Assembly: GCA_036971475.1 (NCBI GenBank)
Contig: JBAIZL010000005.1
Coordinates: forward strand, 59,820,155 to 59,884,154
Reading direction: 5' to 3'
Source of the DNA: Prosapia bicincta
Lineage: Eukaryota; Arthropoda; Insecta; Hemiptera; Cercopidae
Length of the DNA stretch: 64,000 nucleotides
In this document: piece by piece, positions 1 to 11,214 of the stretch
How the letters are laid out: each line of letters begins with the position of its first letter
Position numbering within the stretch: position 1 is the stretch's first letter
Program-made: the position numbers and the translations under genes
The notes under the pieces: model-generated
The model's database searches: none
What the model was told of the DNA's origin: nothing
The model's input: only the letters and a program-made list of their open reading frames with translations

Positions 1-44
1 TGTATAGGCTATTATAATTTTATTAGGGTATTTATAAGGTACTG

Positions 45-257
45 AGAAATACGGTTAATACCCCTTGGTATGCAAAAAGCAAATATATTCACCGAGATAT
101 AAATATTCTGACGGTACCAGAAGAAATAAAGAAGATGGCAAAAAAAATGAAAAGAACTTCACCTTCATCCAAGTAGCCTACAGTGGCTCTTCAACGTCTC
201 GACAACCAGACCATGGTTAGAAGATTGAAGAGAACCAAACCATTTGAGTTAGTGTAG
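45..257 (+). pseudogene. Jockey-like LINE reverse-transcriptase ORF, C-terminal remnant
   Basis: Reading frame 45-257 encodes the extreme C-terminus of a jockey-type non-LTR reverse transcriptase. A TPWYAKSKYIHRDI stretch comes first and RRLKRTKPFELV comes just before a stop at 255-257. The same ending occurs in the better preserved copy on the opposite strand at 4464-4796 (RRLKRTKPFELVERQE), so both belong to one family. One in-frame TAG at 174-176 breaks the frame. The 5' side runs into flanking DNA, as usual for a 5'-truncated LINE insertion. This protein would have reverse-transcribed the LINE RNA at its target site, but the fragment lacks the catalytic domain and is dead. No tail or target duplication was identified. 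The family call rests on similarity to the second copy and on the familiar NAPWY...D..V motif of jockey ORF2 ends. Confidence 0.7.
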
Positions 258-299
258 TGTTGTGTTGTGCTGTGCTAGTTCTAATATAATATGTATTGA

Positions 300-2488
300 C
301 AATGTTCAGACAAGAAACAATGAGTCAATGAGCACTCTAGTTATATCGGTATTTAGGTTAAGATAATGCAAGGAAAGCTAACGGTTGGTCTAATAACACA
401 AGTTTTAATAAAGAAAAAATAAAAACTTTAAGATGAAGAAGAATACATACTGGGGAGAACAATAAATGGATAGTGGACTAAGTGGATACTGGAAAGGGAA
501 CCAAAAATAGTTCAGGACGACCAACGCAATTAAAATATAGTCAATATACCAAAGAAAGAGGTCTATATTGAAAGAATTTTTGAAACTAGATATTTTACTC
601 TTCTTCAAAATTAACTAAAAATATACTCTTGATCCTTAGTGAGACGAAAAAGCAACAAAAACAAATAACGCATATCTCAAGTAAAAATAATCAATACTTC
701 AATAAAATTAAAATATCTAGTATATGAATAAATTTTATTGAAATTTTTAACCTTAAATTTTGTAAATTACTATAACCTAATCATCTGAATTAAACGTTAT
801 AAAACAATATTCACAATAAACTATTTAAACAAATAAACTGCATTTATAAATATATCTATTAGGTATATTAATAATCCTAAAACACTTCAATATGATAATT
901 TCGTACTATAAAGCGTGTAAAAACATAGAACAAACACAACTAACAATCAAAAAACCATCGATACACTCTATACATCATATGTTAGTAAAACTTGGATAGG
1001 AAAGGACTTAAAATAGAGATGCAAATTCTTACAGCCAAAAAAAAACTATGAAATGAAAAATAAGATACTTTTTTACAAAATATTTTTAGTTAAAGTACCT
1101 AAACCAACATAAAAATATTATTTTCTATATAAAGAAAAGTGGTATAGTAAATGAAGATTTTGTCCATCCAATTTATCGTAGACCAATTGGATCTTAGATC
1201 GGGTTTATGCGTACTCCTGTCTCACGCCTTCTGTCACGATAAGATCATTTATAAGATTTTATCTTCTCAAACTTTGTAAGCAAATGGAGTAGAAAACCAA
1301 CCAACATGGAAAGGAAAAGACATCCAGCTAACTAATGATAAAATACTGACGGGAATACGAAGAACATATAACATAACAAAAAACCGAATCAAGTAAGGAA
1401 AAAATAATGTAGAAAAATAATATTAAAATAAAATATTTTTATGAAACTATTTTGTTATAAGGTGATTATATTTGAAGCTAAATTAACTACGGTTAAAATA
1501 TAATTAGAAATTTTAAACAAAGTACGATATTTCATGCTTAATAAACTCAATTTAAGACAGTATTAATGTAAAGTATTAGTGTTTCTTTCAAGACTACTAA
1601 ACCTCTCTAGCATTAATCTGAAACCAATATTCAAAGCTAGTTACATACGTATATAAACCACACACGGAATATTTTTGACAAGTAAAAAACATATTCGCAG
1701 TGGATTATCCTGAAGCAGAGGGGAGGGTTTCGTTTGTCATTTTCGTGAATGAAATACTTTAAAGTATTTTGTGTCTAGAGATTTAAAGCACGTTTAAAGA
1801 AGACGAAATATGTTTTTTGTTTTTCTCGGCTTGATACGGCAAGCTTTGTCTCTCACAGTTTAATGACTGAAACAGATCCTTTTGATGGACATTATTCGTC
1901 ATAAACGTTTCCTTTCTTACTTTTGTACGCGTGTCACGAAAACCTAAAGGTGCCAACAGAAGCAGGTCTGTTTAGGAAAAAAGCTTTATCTACAAAGCAT
2001 CTTATATAGAGGTTATTTTCTAATAAAGTAAGGAATAAATACATTTAATATTTTGTTAATTTTTTCTCTTTATATAAGTTATGTAACAATTATTTATATA
2101 TTTATACATTTTGTAATTTATTTACATTTAAATTTTTATATAAAATGTACTTTAAAAATAAAAGTGCACATTTTTTAACTATTATTTATTATAATATTAA
2201 TTTTATTATATTTGCCCAACACAAACAAGAGAACCAAGTGTCACGTTAATTAAACGTATAAGTAAGTTCTTTGTTTAGTTATGAACCAACAAGCGGTCAT
2301 TATAAATAATTGCTCTCCTGTCTCCTGTACAGGTCTTTCTAAAAGTTTTTATACTATTTCGGAGCCAGTTTTGAAGTTTCTGTACATTATTGTTTTACAC
2401 ACAAGATATTTTCTGGTTTTTTTATTTAATAATTTGATTTTGTGGTTCCTCATCAATGCTTTGTGGTCAGGCGTAAACTATACTCTTT
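300..2488. other. AT-rich sequence, nothing recognised
   Basis: Strongly AT-rich with only short ORFs. A slightly more GC-rich patch near 1680-1990 has no recognisable protein or RNA gene. Confidence 0.5.
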
Positions 2489-2503
2489 TACTTTAATATA
2501 TAA

Positions 2504-3065
2504 TTCATTCATTCATTATCCAACGCCCGTCTGTGGCAGTTGGGCCATTTGACGCCGAGCCTCCCAGTACCGAGCAGTGATGTCGTAAAGAGCATGGTTG
2601 AGTTTTGGGCAGGTGAGCAGGTGACTTGCCACCATAATTTCTGTGGAACAGAGTGGACACACGTCAGATTCGGCTATGCCAAGCCGGTGTAGGTGAGCCT
2701 GCAGATAGTCGTGACCGGTTTCCAGGCGGAACCTTGCAACAGCTTCACTTCTCTCCAGATGACCAGGTATGTGGCCTGGGATCGCTAAGTTTGCCCATAT
2801 TTTGCCCGTGGATGCGTTTCTTAGTAGGTTCTTAGTGAGCCTGGATATGGTAGAGTCAATTTGGGATTTTGCTGCTTCAAGGGTTTGGAGAGTTTCAGGT
2901 TGCTCCTTCTCTGCTCCTTTTTTGGCTATTTCGTCCGCCTTCTCGTTTCCTGGAAGGCCCACGTGGCTGGGGACCCACTGTAGGCTGACATCCCAGCCCC
3001 TGCTAATAAGGTTGGCTAATTTCTTGCGGCAGTTCGAGGCATTCAGGCTTTCAGTGGGTTTGTTG
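2504..3065 (-). mobile_element. 5'-truncated RNase H-bearing LINE insertion with 15-bp target duplication
   Basis: The insertion is bounded by a perfect 15-bp direct repeat, TACTTTAATATATAA, at 2489-2503 and 3066-3080. On the minus strand the 3' end carries a short (TGAA)n tail directly after the stop codon rather than poly(A). The body encodes the end of an RNase H domain and a zinc-knuckle-like module. The exact duplication and nearly uninterrupted frame suggest recent insertion. RNase H plus a simple-repeat tail fits I/R1/LOA-type or RNase H-bearing jockey-like LINEs; the clade cannot be settled. Confidence 0.85.
2516..3065 (-). pseudogene. LINE ORF2 C-terminus: RNase H end and CCHC-like module
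   Basis: The minus-strand frame is open from the 5' insertion junction to a stop at 2516-2518, about 183 residues of element sequence. WVPSHVGLPGNEKADEIAKK is the classic end of a retrotransposon RNase H domain: H of SHVG, and D of EKADE as the last catalytic acid. About 90 residues later CPLC followed by SHLLTC forms the C-x2-C...H...C module found downstream of RNase H in many insect LINEs. RNase H would degrade the RNA of RNA-DNA hybrids during retrotransposition. Reverse transcriptase, endonuclease and the first half of RNase H are missing because of 5' truncation. The first residues of the long ORF come from the target duplication and flank, so the apparent start ATG at 3089-3091 is not native. 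Confidence 0.85.
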
Positions 3066-3080
3066 TACTTTAATATATAA

Positions 3081-4264
3081 TAGTTGTACATTTTTTATCT
3101 ATCTTGGTCGTTTGTAGGCACTTCAGTAGGACGTTTTAAAGATTTTTAGGTGCACAAATGCGAAGTGATGCGAATTTTTGACACTATGAATTACTGGTAA
3201 GTATTGGACAACCTCAAAGAAGAGATTTGCTAATCATAAACTGTAAGTTTAGTGCTGACTCTATATATAGCGAATCGAGCTATCCTAAAATAGCTAGAAT
3301 GTGTATAGGCATCAAAGTAAACATCCTAAAATTGTACTACACTAAAAAGGTGGGAGTAAGCAAAGAGTAAATAATAGCAGTAATAAGGGAACAATAACAA
3401 GGAAGATTAATAATCAATAGTAATTATTAACCGAGGAGTTATAAAATAGTTGAAAATAACATATAATATATGAAAGTAAAATGTGTTGCGCACACACAAA
3501 CACAAGCGCGCGCGTGTATTTGCAACCTCTATATTTATTTAATTTGTACTTCGTGGAGATGTTTGAGTTATTTATTATCTGTTACGCAAAGGTTGTCGAT
3601 CTAGGACAGAAAGAAAATTATATTCGATGATGTAAAAAGGAACAAGGAAAAATCAAGAGCCTAGGGCTGATACCCAGAAAATTAAAAATTTTGAAAAAAC
3701 ACACATATAAGGAACTATCGAAACATTATTGAAAGCATTTTAGAAGACTTTATCAAATTTCTTGGAGTCCACGTGGTCAGAATATTATGTTGGAAATTTC
3801 ACGACCAGCATCTGCAAACACGCTACTAACACGAGAAGCGTATTATGGAATGGCTACTTAGAAATATGAAGCTCATAATTTTTGCGAAACGAAAACCTTT
3901 TGAAAACTTTATTTTTCTCTAAAATCCGCTGAATAGTTGTTTATGACATCAACAATTAGAGCAGATAAAATTGTAATTATTACCCCAGAACTATTTCATC
4001 AGAAACCAAAATGTACAACCGTTCTCCCGTTATATTAGATAATTTATTGAAGGTGTTAACGTAGGCATGGATCTGATATATAAATAAAGTTTGTTTCAAG
4101 ATGCTAATAACACCAAGGTTAATAATGAACATTGCAAAGTTGTTTGACATTCATCCAGGATCTCGTATACGACATAAACATTATTGTAAAGTGTTTATTT
4201 TTAGCTTTTTCTTGGAAAATGTTTTCTTCATTAAACCTAATAATAGAAATCGCACTATTAGAAA
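3081..4264. other. Unassigned AT-rich sequence
   Basis: No recognisable gene. A short CA/GC-alternating patch near 3489-3519 is the only simple repeat. Confidence 0.5.
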
Positions 4265-4274
4265 TATAGGACTT

Positions 4275-4276
<2 letters not shown>

Positions 4277-4326
<50 letters not shown>

Positions 4327-4804
4327 TAAAACTGGTCATTTCTGACCAACCATTAATTTACATTTAATAATTATATTTTAGCTTATATTACAAAGAATCC
4401 ATTGATTTCTATTGTATCTTGTTTGATGTTGGAAGCCAACCGGCGTGAGGAAGAGTATTGTTGTCACTCTTGTCGTTCAACGAGTTCAAATGGTTTTGTC
4501 CTTTTGAGTCGTCTTGTCAGGTGGTTGTTGTCGAGAAGTCTCAGTGCCTCAGGATTTTCGTGTTGAGTGAGCCGATTTACGTGTTTGATGGCGTTCTGTT
4601 TTATGACTTCCTCGACCATGGGTACACCAAGATCGCAATGCAAGTCACTGTTACGCACATACCAAGGAGCGTTGGCGATGTTTCTTAGTACTTTGTTCTG
4701 GAAGCGTTGTATCCCTTGTATGTGACATTTGTTGGCACAGCCCCAAAGCTGTATACCATACGTCCAAACCGGTTTGAGGATTTGGTTATATACCAATAGC
4801 TTGT
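4277..4804 (-). mobile_element. 5'-truncated jockey-like LINE with 48-nt poly(A) tail and 12-bp target duplication
   Basis: Perfect 12-bp direct repeats TATAGGACTTAA lie at 4265-4276 and 4805-4816. On the plus strand the left duplication is followed immediately by an uninterrupted run of 48 T (4277-4324), the poly(A) tail of a minus-strand element. Between them lie a 3' UTR of about 140 bp and the last 110 codons of the reverse transcriptase. All marks of target-primed reverse transcription are present. The intact pure tail and perfect duplication indicate a very young insertion. Confidence 0.92.
4464..4796 (-). pseudogene. Jockey-like LINE reverse transcriptase C-terminus (5'-truncated, frame open)
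   Basis: An uninterrupted 110-residue frame ends at a stop at 4464-4466. It begins LKPVWTYGIQLWGCAN, the end of the reverse-transcriptase thumb seen in jockey-type proteins as LRPVWTYGIQLWG. It continues FQNKVLRNIANAPWYVRN and D..VP.V.EVI, then ends RRLKRTKPFELVERQE. The C-terminal segment is typical of 'mobile element jockey' polymerases and is homologous to the fragment at 45-257. The palm, endonuclease and ORF1 are absent, so the fragment has no activity. The first methionine lies only a few codons inside the 5' junction and is not a native start. Confidence 0.88.
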
Positions 4805-5011
4805 TATAGGACTTAAATAGATAGTAAATGTTATCAATTCTCTATAAGATCCACTGGAGAAAGTCGCCTAGTGTTCAATCAGATAAAGGAAAGATTCATT
4901 CACTTGTTACTATAGTAAAAATAATATTAATCCGACTTTATTATTGTATTATCAACTAATATTTTTATTTAATGTCTGATAGTAACTATTTTTTTATAGG
5001 CTAGTGACAGA

Positions 5012-5335
5012 TTACAGACAATTTTGCTTGTTTAAACACTCAACGTTTCGAATTTCTTTCCGGAATTTCTTTTCAAGAGCTCAGTTTTAATTAAACAACT
5101 ATACAACATAACTTACGATTTATAATACACATAACATTGTATAAAATATAATAAAAATCAACAAATTACAAAACTCTTAAATATCCATTTACAAGTCAAC
5201 ATTTTTTTCTATCACAATAAATATCTTAGTTTTATTGTGATAGAAATTGTTTAATTAAAACTGAGCTCTTGAAAAGGAATTTCGGAAAGATATTCGAAAC
5301 GTTGAGTGTTTAAAAAAGCAAAACTGTCTGTGATA
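5012..5335. repeat. Foldback element, arms about 86 bp
   Basis: The left arm (about 5012-5097) is the reverse complement of the right arm (about 5249-5335) with few mismatches. The spacer contains a second nested palindrome, TCTATCACAATAAA with its complement, at about 5209-5244. Each arm carries CTCTTGAAAAGG...ATTCGAAACGTTGAG, a pattern repeated in other inverted repeats of this window. The whole could fold into one long hairpin. It resembles inverted terminal segments of Penelope-like elements, but no coding sequence is present. Confidence 0.75.
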
Positions 5336-5735
5336 TTGTACTATTATAGTGAACATTTGATCAGGGTTAGCTATTATTATTTTGGTTATGATGGCTAGTA
5401 TTTCCAATATATATTTATGAACAACTTTTTTTTATAGTATAAATTTATTTATATCTTTCTTTCTTTACAAAAACGTAGACTTTATAAAGAGATATTTTTT
5501 TATACGTACATGAACGTAAACTGTGTATTACGATAAAATATAGCCATGTATTATGTAGATAAAAAGTTACCATAGGATTAGTAATAAAACATGTTTAGTT
5601 TCATAACGTCAGATAACCGATCGGTGATTACAGTCAAAGATGAACACCATCTTGTGTGCTATAACGTATACATGGTGAGGCGGAATTTCATGTGTCAACC
5701 GATTAGCTCACTTTGAGAAAAATATTATTGACGGC
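5336..5735. other. Unassigned AT-rich sequence
   Basis: Nothing recognised between the foldback and the pogo-like element. Confidence 0.5.
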
Positions 5736-5737
5736 TA

Positions 5738-6256
5738 TAGTAAAGTCTCTAAAATCATGCCCTTCGCCTATCTGGTAATCAGGCGTTTTCTTCAAGGGCG
5801 GAAAATGTAAGCATAATAAATATGTAAACATAACTTGTATATTTTTCACTACTTGTCGATGTCAGTGACTGAGTGACTTACACGCCGCTCGGCTCTAGTC
5901 GTGTAACTCGTGATATACAAACGATTTCGCGCCGTATGTTGTTGCAGTAGTTATGTAAAGTGACTGTTACTCAAGTGCAAGTGAACAATGTCGTTGCAGT
6001 CTAAATGGAAACATTTTTAATTTTTGTTTTTAACGTTAAATTTAAGGTAACATTTTATTGTAAAGTACAGACAAGTACATTCATTCTCGTTTTATCATTT
6101 CAAGTACAGTACATTACTATTTTTCTGTTTTCTTATTTTATTGCCAAAACGCCTAAATATTGTTCAAAATATATTGCGTTTTTACTAGACGCTCCAGTAA
6201 TCCGGCGTTTTCAGTAATCCGGCCCCATATCTGCCGGATTAGTGAGAGTTTACCTG
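5738..6256. mobile_element. Degenerate pogo/Tigger-like non-autonomous DNA transposon
   Basis: The right end reads (inward) CAGGTAAACTCTCACTAATC, followed by the repeated CCGGATTA pattern of pogo/Tigger termini. The left end AGTAAAGTCTCTAAAATC followed by ATCTGGTAATCAGGCG is a diverged match, with the subterminal GGCGTTTTC also shared. Both ends abut TA (5736-5737 and 6257-6258), the expected target duplication. The interior of about 420 bp has no transposase; the 70-aa ORF at 6005-6217 is not recognisable. The family call rests on termini only. Confidence 0.5.
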
Positions 6257-6258
6257 TA

Positions 6259-7716
6259 TATGCATATGGTTAAATCTATCATTACCGAATATTTTGTAGT
6301 TATATTATAATATAGTATAACGTAGTGCTCAGGGTTTATAAATATATTTCAAGTTTATAAAGAGTGTTTTTCAATGTAAGGTGTTTTTGTTGTTTCATTT
6401 TTTTTAATTTTCGTGACGTCAGCACCGGATTTTATTACATTTACGATCTTTGTAATGACGATTATCATCGGTTGATTGTTTTACAATATCGGTGACGTCC
6501 AAATAACTAATAGATACCCATTACAATGATAAATATACCTCTTTGTATATTTTTTTTATGAATTTTGTGCAAGGTACAAAAAGAGTGTAAATTTATCATT
6601 TTCCTACGTTGACATGTTTTGTTTTAGTATGATTTTCTAAATTGTTTTCAATTTTGTAAATAATTTTTAGAAAATGTGTTTTACTACGATTTTTAAAAAC
6701 TTAATAGAAATGTTTATTACTATTTAAAAAATTATCTCAATTGAAATTATTATCAGACTTTTTCAACACCAAAATAGGTATTTGTTTTAAAGTAATTTAA
6801 TTTTATTATATGTCTATGTCAATTTTTTTAATCTTTACTATTTCTGTAGTATGTAAACTACGCACAGGTTTGTATTGCAAATAACGATTAAACTCAAGAG
6901 TTTTGCTCTTAGCTAACTGTTAAACCAATCATGAAGCGTTCTAACTCTACAAATACCTAAACACGGTTTAGATTAATTGAAAAACTTTAAATTGCTGTTG
7001 AAACTTAAACATCGATTAACGGTAAAGGAAATCAATTAACAGAATTAATAGAGTGTGCTTCTGTACCCATTACGTGCGACATTGGCTCGACTTCATAGCA
7101 GGAATGCGAGTGAAATTGCGGCTTTTATCGTCACCTAATGAATAGATAATATAATATTTGTTGATTAAATCTCAATCGATCCATAATAAATAACAATAAT
7201 AATCATTTTAAAAGTCTTCAGCTACAACTGACAACTTAAGCCTGCCTTCCAACAACTTTACTGCATGTTTAGAACGAATCTACTCTACGTAGGACACGTC
7301 TGGAACGCTGTAACATACCGAATGAATTCCAATTGCAAATAAGTATGTTACATGATATATTTTTTTGTTTAGTAAATGTAAACTCGGCTTTGTTTAAAAA
7401 CAATTTTTGGTTTTTTTTTTTTTAAAGATGTTTCATCGACAGAGCTAGCAGGAAATTCTCACAAAGTTTCTGAATGAGCAATGGTAGGGGCATTTCTGAA
7501 TTCCCGTGTTAACTTTCTGTGGGAACTAGCTTTTTAGCATTCCCTCGCAAGACACCTAAGAAGGAGGATCCAGGGGCTGCTATCGTCAAAATTTTTGTTA
7601 AAGTTTTAAATAATGTACTTTTCTAAATTATTGAAAACGGGAAATGTTACTGGTGGCTTGTTACGTATAGTTTGTTGTTTCAACTTTTAAAAGTGAACTA
7701 GTGTAATTAATATTAA
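6259..7716. other. Unassigned AT-rich sequence
   Basis: AT-rich with no recognisable gene or mobile-element terminus. Confidence 0.5.
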
Positions 7717-8241
7717 ATGTTTTAACAAAGCCACGTGAGTGTAAGTGATTGCCAAAGGTATGTTTTAACACAACCACGTGAGTGTAAGTGATTGCCAAAG
7801 GTATGTTTTAACACAACCACGTGAGTGTAAGTGATTGCCAAAGGTATGTTTTAACACAACCACGTGAGTGTAAGGGATTGCCAAAGGTATGTTTTAACAC
7901 AACCACGTGAGTGTAAGTGATTGCCAAAGGTATGTTTTAACACAACCACGTGAGTGTAAGTGATTGCCAAAGGTATGTTTTAACACAACCACGTGAGTGT
8001 AAGTGATTGCCAAAGGTATGTTTTAACACAACCACGTGAGTGTAAGTGATTGCTAAAGGTATGTTTTAACACAACCACGTGAGTGTAAGTGATTGCCAAA
8101 TGTATGTTTTAACACAACCACGTGAGTGTAAGTGATTGCTAAAGGTATGTTTTAACACAACCACGTGAGTGTAAGTGATTGCTAAAGGTATGTTTTAACA
8201 CAACCACGTGAGTGTAAGTGATTGCCAAAGGTATGTTTTAA
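7717..8241. repeat. 43-bp minisatellite, about 12 copies, with CACGTG in every unit
   Basis: The 43-bp unit contains CCACGTGAGTGTAAGTGATT, then GCCAAAGGTATGTTTTAACA. CACGTG occurs at exact 43-bp spacing from 7731 to 8204. Units differ at only one or two positions (CCAAAGG versus CTAAAGG or CCAAATG), so the array was recently amplified or homogenised. CACGTG is the palindromic E-box core bound by some bHLH factors; binding here is not shown. Confidence 0.93.
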
Positions 8242-8362
8242 ATTTAATATTTTGATATTTTTGGTTTCAATCAAATCAGTAACTATATAATACCAGAATG
8301 CATTAAACCTAGCTTTGTCACAGAACATTTTTAAAAGATGTACACTTGAATAATTTAATTTG

Positions 8363-8653
8363 TTAAGTAACAAAGAGCAATAAGCAAATTTTAAAATAAA
8401 TGTAATATTTTGAATATAAAATTGTTTTGAAAATTAAATACGTCAATTCACTCCACGACTCATTTACAATAATCCGAGAGGTTACAACGTAAAGTAAAAT
8501 GAGTCCTGCTCCAAATACATAAAACACTGTTGGAGTATTAGGTGCTTTGTTTCTAATAACAACATCCTTATGATCCTTATTTGAACAAGTAGTTGCCTTT
8601 AAAGATGATTTTAATATTGTCATTGCTACAGATGGAAATATACTTCTCGACAA
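8363..8653 (-). CDS. Possible coding exon of a small type II membrane protein (weak candidate)
   Basis: A 96-residue minus-strand ORF that I do not recognise. From the second methionine (MTILKSSLKATT) it has a polar, lysine-containing N-terminus of about 35 residues. A hydrophobic stretch TVFYVFGAGLILLYVVTS is long enough for one membrane helix, and a polar IIVNESWSELTY segment follows. A pyrimidine-rich TTTCCATCTGTAG, a plausible splice acceptor, ends just before the second ATG. The layout resembles the first coding exon of a type II membrane protein such as a Golgi glycosyltransferase. No catalytic domain is visible nearby and the last third looks like random AT-rich translation. It could equally be a chance ORF. 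Confidence 0.2.
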   Translation of the reverse strand: MSRSIFPSVAMTILKSSLKATTCSNKDHKDVVIRNKAPNTPTVFYVFGAGLILLYVVTSRIIVNESWSELTYLIFKTILYSKYYIYFKICLLLFVT

Positions 8654-9137
8654 TTCACTTTATTGCTTTTAAAAACCCGTTCTGGTCGTATTACGTTGTC
8701 ATAATTTTACCTTTCTACTATAATGAGTCTTAGAAACTGAAACATTATTTACTCTTTACTAAGAATTTATTGCTAAGCTCTCGTTCCGTCTAACTATACT
8801 TACATTCTTAAACTTTTCCATTAGTAAAGTAGAATAATAAATTCATGAAAGTTGAATTGATTATAAAATAATGTTTTAATTAATTAATAATGTAAATACA
8901 AAATAAACTTTTAACATGGAGAACACGACAATGGATTGAACGATTAAACAAATTGTGTTTTCAGAATTTAATTTATTACAATTTAAAATATTTTTTTAAA
9001 TGATCTATTGTTCAATAGTTATTAAAACTATTATAGCACGTTTCGTTTATGTTTCTGAAGAGTAGCTTTTATTTCAAACACATTATGTTCTACAATATTT
9101 CCTCTATTAACTAAGACCAGGACACCTATATACGATA
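8654..9137. other. Unassigned AT-rich sequence
   Basis: No recognised feature between the candidate exon and the 47-bp array. Confidence 0.5.
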
Positions 9138-10762
9138 GGTAAGGACATGAAATCCCTTTCGCTTCCCCTAAGTGGGTTGTGCATGGTAAGGACATGAAAT
9201 CCCTTTCGTCTCCCCTAAGTGGGTTGTGCATGGTAAGGACATGAAATCCCTTTCGTCTCCCCTAAGGGGGTTGTGCATGGTAAGGACATGAAATCCCTTT
9301 CGTCTCCCCTAAGTGGGTTGTGCATGGTAAGGGCATGAAATCCCTTTCGCTTCCCCTAAGTGGGTTGTGCATGGTAAGGACATAAAATCCCTTTCGTCTC
9401 CCCTAAGTGGGTTGTGCACGGTAAGGACATGAAATCCCTTTCGTCTTCCCTAAGTGGGTTGTGCATGGTAAGGACATAAAATCCCTTTCGTCTCCCCTAA
9501 GTGGGTTGTGCACGGTAAGGACATAAAATCCCTTTCGTCTTCCCTAAGTGGGTTGTGCATGGTAAGGACATAAAATCCCTTTCGTCTCCCCTAAGTGGGT
9601 TGTGCACGGTAAGGACATAAAATCCCTTTCGTCTTCCCTAAGTGGGTTGTGCATGGTAAGGACATAAAATCCCTTTCGTCTCCCCTAAGTGGGTTGTGCA
9701 CGGTAAGGACATGAAATCCCTTTCGTTTCCCCTAAGTGGGTTGTGCATGATAAGGACATGAAATCCCTTTCGTCTCCCCTAAGTGGGTTGTGCACGGTAA
9801 GGACATGAAATCCCTTTCGTTTCCCCTAAGTGGGTAGTGCATGGTAAGGACATAAAATCCCTTTCGTCTCCCCTAAGTGGGTTGTGCACGGTAAGGACAT
9901 GAAATCCCTTTCGTTTCCCCTAAGTGGGTTGTGCATGGTAAGGACATAAAATCCCTTTCGTCTCCCCTAAGTGGGTTGTGCACGGTAAGGACATGAAATC
10001 CCTTTCGTTTCCCCTAAGTGGGTTGTGCATGGTAAGGACATAAAATCCCTTTCGTCTTCCCTAAGTGGGTTGTGCATGGTAAGGACATAAAATCCCTTTC
10101 GTCTCCCCTAAGTGGGTTGTGCACGGTAAGGACATGAAATCCCTTTCGTTTCCCCTAAGTGGGTTGTGCATGATAAGGACATGAAATCCCTTTCGTCTCC
10201 CCTAAGTGGGATGTGCATGATAAGGACATGAAATCCCTTTCGTCTACCCTAAGTGGGTTGTGCATGATAAGGACATGAAATCCCTTTCGTCTCCCCTAAG
10301 TGGGTTGAGCACGGTAAGGACATGAAATCCCTTTCGTCTCCCCTAAGTGGGTTGTCCACGGTAAGGACATGAAATCCCTTTTGTTTCCCCTAAGTAGGTT
10401 GTGCACGGTAAGGACATGAAATCCCTTTCGTTTCCCCTAAGTCGATTGTGCATGGTAAGGACATGAAATCCCTTTCGCTTCCCCTAAGTGGGTTGTACAT
10501 GGTAAGGCCATGAAATCCCTTTCTTCTCCCCTAAGTGGGTTGTGCATGGTAAGGACATAAAATCCCTTTCGTCTCTCCTAAGTAGGTTGTGCACGGTAAG
10601 GACATGGAATCACTTTCGTCTCCTCTAAGTGGGTTGTGCATGGTAAGGACATGAAATCCCTTTTGTCTCCCCTAAGTGGGTTGTGCATGGTAAGGACATA
10701 AAATCTCTTTCATCTCCCCCAAGTGGGGTTGGCATGATAAGGACATGAAATCCCTTTCGTCT
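9138..10762. repeat. 47-bp minisatellite, about 35 copies, partly organised as 94-bp dimers
   Basis: The unit is GGTAAGGACATGAAATCCCT followed by TTCGTCTCCCCTAAGTGGGT and TGTGCAT. Start-to-start distance is exactly 47 bp (9185 to 9232). Between about 9340 and 10150 two variants alternate. One has CATGGTAAGGACATAAAA, the other CACGGTAAGGACATGAAA with TTTCCCCT or CTTCCCT. This gives a 94-bp higher-order unit. Units near the right end (after 10440) are more diverged, the usual array-edge pattern. No coding function. Confidence 0.95.
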
Positions 10763-11214
10763 GTATAGGAATGATCACGGTAACATGCATGACGTGATTT
10801 TGTAAAATACACCTACTTTCTACCAGATTGTAAAGAATTGTCTTATCTTTGCACCTCTTGTAGGAAGATAAATAAAGGGTGAGAGGCGTAAGGGATTAAT
10901 GTACCCAATGATGATCGTGATATGGGAGAGCCAATCGCCTAAATTTGACCCGTTTTCTATTGGGGTCAAAATTACGTCTTTACCAACTATTCGGAGTATA
11001 AAAACCTTCTAAAATTCTTTATCGTTCTTCTTACTAGAGGAAGTAATGGACACTTCTCTATGACCTTAACAAGGAGTAAATCTACTTTAGCAACCCAACC
11101 TTCCACACGTGATGCCAAGACCATCTTATACCTTCTGTCAAGTTGCTTTACCTCCTCCCACCATTCCTACTACATTCGTAATCCTTTCCTATGCTGCATA
11201 AGCGAAAATAGTCC
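10763..11214. other. Spacer between two minisatellites
   Basis: About 450 bp of non-repetitive sequence with no recognised gene. Confidence 0.5.

Noticed and set aside
2653..3080. Plus-strand ORFs of 60 and 103 residues
   Set aside because: Antisense shadows of the LINE RNase H frame on the minus strand.
4101..4367. 88-residue plus ORF with a polyphenylalanine run
   Set aside because: The F run is the 48-T poly(A) tail of the minus-strand LINE.
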